A stretch of 6,787 nucleotides of DNA, taken from an uncultured Verrucomicrobiota bacterium. GTDB taxonomy: Bacteria; Verrucomicrobiota; Verrucomicrobiia; Chthoniobacterales; SZAS-18. A program made the translations under genes and the position numbers. Positions 1 through 4,035 of this stretch are shown here, piece by piece. Position 1 is the first letter of the stretch; each line of letters begins with the position of its first letter. The notes beneath the pieces were generated by a model. It made no database searches, was not told the DNA's origin, and saw only the letters and a program-made list of their open reading frames with translations. The stretch covers positions 1-6,787 of the forward strand of contig CALMOL010000493.1 in the NCBI GenBank assembly GCA_937871685.1, given 5' to 3'.

Positions 1-210
1 GAGGATTATCCAAGATCTGGCGGTGGTCGAGGCGGATGCGTGGGGAAAAACGATGGATCGGAGTGTCGCGGAGAGAAGGTTCGATGGCAAGGTGCGAACG
101 CGTGTTTGCGGTGAGCAAAAAGGCGAAAATCGGAGGTGCCGGAGGCGGGTGAACCGGGGCGGCAGTCCAGCCTGGGTCGCGTGCGGCTGATTGGGTCTCG
201 CCAGAGCAGG
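1..210. other. Left edge, no recognised gene
   Basis: No recognisable protein family, tRNA or rRNA is seen here. The stretch is purine-rich on the plus strand with several GGAGG-like runs (132-136, 141-145), but none sits at a good distance before a start that opens a convincing reading frame. The proposed heptad-repeat frame starts at a GTG at 136, inside this stretch, and its first ~25 codons are not repetitive. The window edge may cut a gene whose end lies at the very left, but nothing supports a specific call. Confidence 0.5.
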
Positions 211-708
211 CATCCCGGGACGAAACGATCCACTTTCAAAGCGAAACGTCGGACTTTGGAAGCTTGCGGTTCCACTTCCAAAGTCTGCGCTCGCACTTTG
301 AAAGCTCGCGCCCAAGCAAAAAAAGTTTGCGACCGCACTTCAAAAGTCTGCGCTCAGACTTTGAAAGTCTGCGCGCAAACAAAAAAAGTGCGCCGTTGCA
401 CTTTGAAAGTCTGCGGCCGAACAAAAAAAGTCTGCGGCTACGCTTTAAAACTCTGCGCCCAAACCTTGAAAGTCCATGATTCCACTATGGAAGTGCGCGC
501 GCAGACTCTGAAAGTCCGCGATTCCACGTCCAAAGTCCGGGCGCGCACAGAAAAAATGCCCCGTTGGACCTTGAAAGTCTGCGCTTCGACTTCTGGAGTG
601 GATGCGCAGGGCGCGGAGGCGGAAGGGTTCAATTCCAAGGCAGCCGCGCGCACGGTGAAGGCGCGACGGCTCGCCCTCGAAGGGCAGCGTTCCACCTGGC
701 AGGTATGA
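136..708 (+). CDS. Possible heptapeptide-repeat protein (uncertain)
   Basis: This 190-codon frame starts at GTG and reads the 21-bp array as about 23 consecutive heptads with the pattern T-x-(K/E)-(V/A)-x-x-x, for example TLKVCAQ, TLKVRDS, TKKVCGY, with Cys common at position 5. In favour of coding: the Thr codon uses ACT, ACA, ACC and ACG, the Val codon uses GTC, GTT and GTG, and there is no frame-breaking indel across about 480 bp. Against: there is no well-spaced ribosome binding site, the non-repetitive N-terminus is unremarkable, and the palindromic repeat leaves other frames on both strands open too. The product would be very basic. Hydrophobic residues fall at heptad positions 2 and 4, which does not match coiled-coil a/d spacing. 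No signal peptide or known domain is seen. Function unknown; it may be a non-coding repeat. Confidence 0.35.
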   Translation: MPEAGEPGRQSSLGRVRLIGSRQSRHPGTKRSTFKAKRRTLEACGSTSKVCARTLKARAQAKKVCDRTSKVCAQTLKVCAQTKKVRRCTLKVCGRTKKVCGYALKLCAQTLKVHDSTMEVRAQTLKVRDSTSKVRARTEKMPRWTLKVCASTSGVDAQGAEAEGFNSKAAARTVKARRLALEGQRSTWQV

Positions 709-714
709 ACCCCC
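211..714. repeat. Degenerate tandem array, 21-bp period, about 24 units
   Basis: Units begin at 232, 253, 274, 295, 316, 337, 358, 379, 400 and continue every 21 bp to 694 with no insertion or deletion; a weaker unit precedes at 211. The consensus is roughly ACTTTGAAAGTCTGCGCNCA plus one variable base. The first 11 bases are close to a perfect palindrome (ACTTTSAAAGT). Units starting at 316, 379 and 421 replace this core with a run of seven A's, and the unit at 547 carries a shorter A-run. Units from about 589 onward are more diverged. A single similar copy (722-742) follows out of phase by 7 bp. The strict period with diverged units suggests constraint on spacing, either from translation as heptads or from helical phasing, since 21 bp is two turns of B-DNA. 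No family was recognised. Confidence 0.85.
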
Positions 715-777
715 ACCGCGCGGTTCCAAAGTTTCCCTGCGGAGGTGGATGCTTCTACCTTGCGCGGCCACGCCGCC

Positions 778-1086
778 TCACGTGAAGACCGCCTCGTAGC
801 GCATTCCTTGCGCGTCCGCACCGAGGGGCACGAGGAAGATCTCCAGCCGACCTAGCGCCGGGTGCTCCAGGGCGTATATGGCCTGCGGCACCCATCCTCG
901 AGCAGCGGTGCGGAAGAGCAGCGCAAATGGGGCCCGCTTCGCATCTGACCCGGCGCCCACGGGATGCGCCTCGGCCAGCCTCAGCGGCTCGGTGGCGCCA
1001 TCCGGGCGATGCAGCGTGAATTCGGTGCCAACCGCTGGCATGAAGTCCACAAGGGTGAGCGACGCGAGGCGATCAAGTTCAGGCAT
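778..1086 (-). CDS. DUF6916-type small protein
   Basis: A 102-residue protein starting at ATG (1084-1086) and ending in TGA at 778-780. It matches what I know of the DUF6916 family: a short beta-rich domain with an N-terminal strand region (LTLVDFMPAVGTEF, residues 10-23), a central block RAPFALLFR (51-59), and a strongly conserved C-terminal half including IYALEHPALGRLEIFLVPLG (70-89) and GMRYEAVF (94-101). Length is normal and complete. No signal peptide or membrane segment is present, so it is probably cytoplasmic unless carried by a partner. It lies 27 bp downstream of, and on the same strand as, a gene for an exported protein, so the two are likely co-transcribed. From memory, such proteins often sit beside tail-collar/MdpB clusters like the one transcribed divergently here. 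Biochemical role unknown. No Shine-Dalgarno sequence is visible before the start. Confidence 0.8.
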   Translation of the reverse strand: MPELDRLASLTLVDFMPAVGTEFTLHRPDGATEPLRLAEAHPVGAGSDAKRAPFALLFRTAARGWVPQAIYALEHPALGRLEIFLVPLGADAQGMRYEAVFT

Positions 1087-1113
1087 TGCTGACAGATGGG
1101 CTAGAACCGATGA

Positions 1114-1521
1114 CTATTGCCGCCACCGATTGCGCTGTAGGACCGGCGCCCCTGCGGCCTCCGGGCGGGCGCGGGTCTCGATCTCGAAGCTTCGCGCGCC
1201 GACTTTCATCGTCACCCGCGATCCCTCGGTGCGGATCGAATCAACGCCGGAGCGCTTGGCCGAACCGAGCGCGGCGGCGAAGCGCGCCCAGTCTGCGATG
1301 TCGGCATCCAGGCGCGTGAGCGACGCGTCCTGTTCAGGCCGGGCCGGGTGCACAGAAATCTCCTGGGCAAAGGAGCGCACCAGCGCGAGCACGCGGGCGA
1401 GCGCCACGTCGCCGCTGGCGGGTGCCTCGATGGCGATGGCTGGCATTGATAGTGCGAGCGTGCCGCCCGCGAGCACGAATCCCAGGCGAAGAAAATGACG
1501 ACGGTCAACGAAACGGGGCAT
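1114..1521 (-). CDS. Small exported protein with twin-arginine-like signal
   Basis: A 135-residue protein from ATG (1519-1521) to TAG (1114-1116). The N-terminus MPRFVDRRHFLRLGF has adjacent arginines followed by x-F-L-R, close to the Tat consensus. A hydrophobic stretch (about residues 13-27) and an SMPAIA cleavage-like site near residue 30 follow. The mature ~105 residues are soluble, with a helical middle (ALARVLALVRSFAQEI) and a strand-rich end (GSRVTMKVGARSFEIETRA). I recognise no domain. An in-frame GTG at 1546-1548 would add nine residues; I chose the ATG because it gives a compact Tat-like n-region. A TTGACA hexamer (minus strand, 1556-1561) lies just upstream, but no good -10 follows. 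The gene precedes the DUF6916 gene with a 27-bp gap. Export suggests a periplasmic role; function is unknown. Confidence 0.7.
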   Translation of the reverse strand: MPRFVDRRHFLRLGFVLAGGTLALSMPAIAIEAPASGDVALARVLALVRSFAQEISVHPARPEQDASLTRLDADIADWARFAAALGSAKRSGVDSIRTEGSRVTMKVGARSFEIETRARPEAAGAPVLQRNRWRQ

Positions 1522-1737
1522 GAGGGCGAGAACCGAGACAGGTAGCACCGCAGTGTGTCAAGCACCGAGAAGGCGAGCATTGCCTGAAGCCTCTGAAACG
1601 AACACTGGATGGAAAAGTTTCGTGATTTTCTCGTTTTTTCATTTGCTATCGTCGGATGACACATCTACGGGGTCGCGCGGTTTTCCCCTCCTCTCCGCGC
1701 GTCACCCGCCTGTTCTCCCCCTCCTTCTTCTGCTCCG
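1522..1737. promoter_or_regulatory. Divergent intergenic promoter region
   Basis: This 216-bp gap separates the minus-strand exported-protein gene from the plus-strand collar operon and must contain promoters for both if each is transcribed from here. The segment around 1600-1660 is clearly richer in A/T than its surroundings. On the plus strand TGCTATCGT (1644-1652) resembles an extended -10 element, without a convincing -35. On the minus strand there is a perfect TTGACA at 1556-1561, without a convincing -10. From 1681 to 1734 the plus strand is strongly pyrimidine-rich, forming the leader of the first collar gene. Exact promoter positions are guesses. Confidence 0.4.
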
Positions 1738-2241
1738 ATGGCCGAACCTTTCCTCTCCGAAATTCGGATCTTTTCCTTCAACTTTCCCCCGAAGTTCTGG
1801 GCCTTTTGCAACGGCCAGCTTCTGCCCATCAACCAGAACCAGGCGCTCTTTTCGCTGTTGGGCACCACCTACGGCGGCAATGGCCAGTTCTTTTTTGTTT
1901 TGGCGAACTTGGAGTGGTTCTTTCTGGTTATCGTCGGCAGCGGTTTCAACCTTGGGCAAGTCGGGGGTGAGCCTGCGCACACGCTGAGCAGCCAAGAGAT
2001 GCCCGCCCACACGCACCTTCCGGTCCAGGCTTCCTCGCAGCCTGGCAACCAAGTGACGGTGTCCACCGCCGTTCTGGCCTCCCCGGCAAACCTTTCCTAC
2101 GCTCCGGCGGCCTCGCTGACAACGCTCACTCCCTCTTCGGTGGCATCTGTCGGCGGCTCCCAGGCACATCCCAATATGCAGCCGTTTCTGACGCTGAACT
2201 TCTGCATCGCCTTGCAGGGCATCTTCCCTTCTCCCAACTAA
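1738..2241 (+). CDS. Phage tail collar / MdpB-like protein 1 (divergent core)
   Basis: A 167-residue tail-collar (microcystin-dependent protein, MdpB-like) protein with ATG at 1738 and TAA at 2239-2241. The N-terminal block has EIRIFSFNF (8-16), CNGQLLPI (24-31) and LFSLLGTTYGGNGQ (37-50). The C-terminal block has MPAHTH (88-93), GGSQAHPNMQPF (139-150) and LNFCIALQGIFPSPN (153-167). Family members form small trimeric proteins related to the foot of short tail fibres; the bacterial paralogues have no proven common function. Oddity: residues 51-66 should read like the neighbours' TFALPDLRGRLPLH but read FFFVLANLEWFFLVIV, and residue 20 is Phe where both neighbours have Gly before Trp. The frame is intact, so this is divergence, altered function or sequence error, not an obvious pseudogene. 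It is the first gene of the operon, with a pyrimidine-rich leader and no Shine-Dalgarno sequence. Confidence 0.85.
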   Translation: MAEPFLSEIRIFSFNFPPKFWAFCNGQLLPINQNQALFSLLGTTYGGNGQFFFVLANLEWFFLVIVGSGFNLGQVGGEPAHTLSSQEMPAHTHLPVQASSQPGNQVTVSTAVLASPANLSYAPAASLTTLTPSSVASVGGSQAHPNMQPFLTLNFCIALQGIFPSPN

Positions 2242-2253
2242 TCCCTTCCTCCC

Positions 2254-2772
2254 ATGGCTCAACCTTACGTTGGCGAAATTCGAATGTTCGCGGGCAACTT
2301 CGCTCCCGCGGGCTGGATGTTCTGCGAAGGGCAGTTGCTGCCGATTTCCGAGAACGAGACGCTCTTCCAGCTCATCGGCACCACCTATGGTGGCGATGGG
2401 GAGTCCACCTTCGCCCTGCCCGATCTGCGCGGTCGGCTGCCCCTGCACATGGGCAGCGGCGGCGGCGGCAGCTACACCCTAGCCCAGGCCGGCGGGACCG
2501 AGCAGGTCACGGTGAGCGTCAACCAGATGCCCAACCACACGCATCCGCTGATGGCCAGCACCGCCAACGCCACCACGGCCAACGCCGGTGGCAACGTCGT
2601 GGCGCAAACGCCCACCTACACGCCCTACATCGGGGGCAACGCTAACACCACTATGGCCGCCCAGGCCATCGCCGGGCGGACCGGCGGCTCGCAGCCGCAC
2701 GATAATTTCCAGCCTTATCTGTGCGTGGACTTCATCATTTCACTTTTCGGAATCTTTCCCTCCCCCACCTAG
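2254..2772 (+). CDS. Phage tail collar / MdpB-like protein 2
   Basis: A complete 172-residue tail-collar protein, starting at ATG 12 bp after the previous stop and ending with TAG. Family landmarks in order are EIRMFAGNFAPAGW (8-21), CEGQLLPI (24-31), LIGTTYGGDGE (40-50), the collar motif TFALPDLRGRLPLHMGSG (52-69), MPNHTHPL (92-99), a variable Ala/Thr/Asn-rich segment (101-140), GGSQPHDNFQPYL (144-156) and the hydrophobic end ISLFGIFPSPT (162-172). The Gly-rich loop GGGGS after the collar motif is longer than in its neighbours. Its N-terminal block (CEGQ, GGDGE) and C-terminus (FIISLFG) differ from those of copies 1 and 3, so it is the most distinct of the three and may be a separate subunit type. 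The leader is twelve consecutive pyrimidines. Probably translated from one mRNA with copies 1 and 3 and the acetyltransferase. Confidence 0.93.
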   Translation: MAQPYVGEIRMFAGNFAPAGWMFCEGQLLPISENETLFQLIGTTYGGDGESTFALPDLRGRLPLHMGSGGGGSYTLAQAGGTEQVTVSVNQMPNHTHPLMASTANATTANAGGNVVAQTPTYTPYIGGNANTTMAAQAIAGRTGGSQPHDNFQPYLCVDFIISLFGIFPSPT

Positions 2773-2784
2773 AACTCTCCATTT

Positions 2785-3312
2785 ATGGCTGACCCCTTCG
2801 TCGCGGAAATTCGTATTTTCCCCTTTAACTTCGCGCCCCGAGGCTGGGCGTTCTGCAACGGGCAGATCCTGCCGCTGTCGCAGAACACTGCGCTCTTCTC
2901 GCTGCTCGGCACCACCTACGGCGGCAACGGCCAGAGCAATTTTGCCCTGCCCAACCTCCAGGGCAGCGCTCCCATGCATCCCGGGCAGGGGCCTGGCTTG
3001 AGCTTGCACGATCTCGGTGAAATCGGTGGCTCGCAAACCGTCACGCTCCTCGAGTCGGAGATGCCGAACCACATTCATACCATGGTGGCCAGCAACCAGC
3101 CCGGCGAGGATGCGGCCCCGTCCCCGAGTGCGGCACTCGCGCGCTCGGTTGGCGCTTCGCTGTATCAAAACAACGTCACCGCGAACCTGGTCCCCCTTGC
3201 GCCCCAGTCCCTGGGCCTGACAGGCAGCAGTCAGCCACACAACAACATGCAGCCGTATCTGACGCTGAACTTCTGCATCGCGCTGCAAGGCGTGTTCCCG
3301 CCGCGTGGGTAA
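2785..3312 (+). CDS. Phage tail collar / MdpB-like protein 3
   Basis: A complete 175-residue tail-collar protein with ATG 12 bp after the preceding stop and TAA at 3310-3312. Landmarks are EIRIFPFNFAPRGWAFCNGQ (8-27), LFSLLGTTYGGNGQ (37-50), the collar motif FALPNLQGSAPMH (53-65), MPNHIH (93-98 region), a variable linker rich in Ala, Ser and Pro, then GSSQPHNNMQPYL and LNFCIALQGVFPPRG at the end. The basic collar residues seen in copy 2 (LRGR) are replaced by LQGS. It is closest to copy 1: 24 consecutive bases near the 3' end are identical (3258-3281 and 2187-2210), suggesting a relatively recent duplication or gene conversion. It retains a normal collar motif where copy 1 has lost it. The acetyltransferase gene begins 3 bp downstream. 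Confidence 0.93.
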   Translation: MADPFVAEIRIFPFNFAPRGWAFCNGQILPLSQNTALFSLLGTTYGGNGQSNFALPNLQGSAPMHPGQGPGLSLHDLGEIGGSQTVTLLESEMPNHIHTMVASNQPGEDAAPSPSAALARSVGASLYQNNVTANLVPLAPQSLGLTGSSQPHNNMQPYLTLNFCIALQGVFPPRG

Positions 3313-3315
3313 ACC

Positions 3316-3825
3316 GTGGCTGCGGGCAGGAATTCCGTCGTTCCGCCGCGGGTGACGCGGCGGCCCGTGCGCTGGCCGGAGGACGCTCCGTTTCTGGAGC
3401 GCCTCTACGCCAGCACGCGCGCGGATGAGTTGGCGCGCGTTGACTGGTCCGACGCGCAGAAAGCAGATTTTTGTCGGGCCCAGTTTGGCGCGCAGCACGC
3501 CCATTATCAGGCGCACTACCCAAACGCGGCCTTCGAGATCATCGAGCGGAACGGCGGGCCCGCCGGCCGGCTTTACGTTGATCGGTGGGAAAAGGAAATT
3601 CGCTTGGTGGATCTCGCGCTCCTGCCCGAGTTTCGTGGTCTGGGCATAGGCACGCTCCTTCTCGGCGAGCTGGCCGCCGAGGCGGACTCCGTCGCCAAGG
3701 ACTTGACCGTGCACGTCGAGCGGTTCAACCCGGCACTCCGGATTTACGAGCGCACGGGATTCCAGTTCGCCGAGGACAAGGGCGTCTATCTTTTCCTGAG
3801 GCGTCCTCCTGTGGTGGCTGTGTGA
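3316..3825 (+). CDS. GNAT family N-acetyltransferase
   Basis: A 169-residue acetyl-CoA-dependent N-acetyltransferase with GTG start at 3316 and TGA at 3823-3825. GNAT motif A is LVDLALLPEFRGLGIGTLLLGEL (within 97-119), split as a strand LVDLALLPEF and the pyrophosphate-binding loop RGLGIG (107-112), matching R/Q-x-x-G-x-G/A. Motif B, FNPALRIYERTGF (137-149), carries the usual Asn and Tyr. The N-terminus (11-30) forms the first strand and helix typical of the fold. The substrate cannot be read from sequence. The start lies 3 bp after the collar-3 stop, which suggests translational coupling and a job tied to the collar proteins, possibly their modification (inference). GNAT genes directly after MdpB-type triplets are, from memory, a recurrent arrangement. 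It is the last gene of the operon. Confidence 0.92.
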   Translation: MAAGRNSVVPPRVTRRPVRWPEDAPFLERLYASTRADELARVDWSDAQKADFCRAQFGAQHAHYQAHYPNAAFEIIERNGGPAGRLYVDRWEKEIRLVDLALLPEFRGLGIGTLLLGELAAEADSVAKDLTVHVERFNPALRIYERTGFQFAEDKGVYLFLRRPPVVAV

Positions 3826-3842
3826 ATTGCTACTCCTGGCAG

Positions 3843-3864
3843 GCTTGCGATAAGCAAGTTCTTT
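3843..3864 (+). terminator. Possible rho-independent terminator after the collar-GNAT operon
   Basis: A CTTGC stem (3844-3848), loop GATAA and GCAAG (3854-3858) form a 5-bp hairpin, extendable by G-T pairs, followed by TTCTTT. It lies 18 bp after the GNAT stop. The stem is short and the T-run is interrupted, so it may be weak. Its position is what would be expected if the large downstream gene has its own promoter. Confidence 0.35.
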
Positions 3865-4035
3865 CCAGGTTTTCTAAAAATTCGCGCATTCTTCTCCTTT
3901 TTTTCTTTACTTCCCCGCCGCTTCGCCGTCTTCTCGGCGCGTTCTGCGCGCGCGGAATACTGTCCGGTCCTGGCTGAATGTGCGCCGAGGCTTGGCAGGA
4001 GCAGGCTCGATTTCCCCCCGTCTTCCCCTCGTCTT
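3865..4035 (+). promoter_or_regulatory. Leader/promoter region of the large secreted protein
   Basis: The sequence from about 3865 to 3912 is A/T- and pyrimidine-rich inside a GC-rich neighbourhood and ends in the run CTCCTTTTTTTCTTTACTTCC, which is where a promoter would be expected. I could not pick a convincing -35/-10 pair. The last 25 bases before the start (4011-4035) are almost all pyrimidines (23 of 25) and contain no Shine-Dalgarno sequence. Confidence 0.35.

Noticed and set aside
211..714. CRISPR array
   Set aside because: Units are contiguous 21-mers with no separate unique spacers and no conserved long repeat; no cas genes are nearby.
6..821. Minus-strand frames through the 21-bp array (6-338, 438-821)
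   Set aside because: They also read as heptads only because the repeat core is palindromic; neither spans the whole array, whereas one plus-strand frame does.
1086..1498. Plus-strand frames opposite the exported-protein and DUF6916 genes (878-1498, 1086-1319)
   Set aside because: Ser/Arg/Ala-rich products with no domain, opposite a gene with a convincing export signal and opposite a DUF6916 match.
1888..1935. Diversity-generating retroelement variable region in collar 1
   Set aside because: No reverse transcriptase or template repeat is in the window, the altered patch is internal rather than C-terminal, and the change is T-enrichment on the coding strand rather than the adenine-site variation expected of such elements.
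1702..2448. 248-codon minus-strand frame opposite collar genes 1 and 2
   Set aside because: Mirror of the plus-strand collar genes; it spans the gap between them and shows no domain.
2740..3714. 324-codon minus-strand frame across collar 3 and the GNAT gene
   Set aside because: It lies opposite two clear family proteins on the plus strand and its product has no recognisable features.
1738..3825. Prophage tail module
   Set aside because: Only collar-domain proteins and a GNAT are present; no baseplate, tape measure, capsid, lysis or integrase genes are visible, and such triplets are known as a bacterial MdpB-type arrangement. The window is short, so a prophage beyond the edges is not fully excluded.
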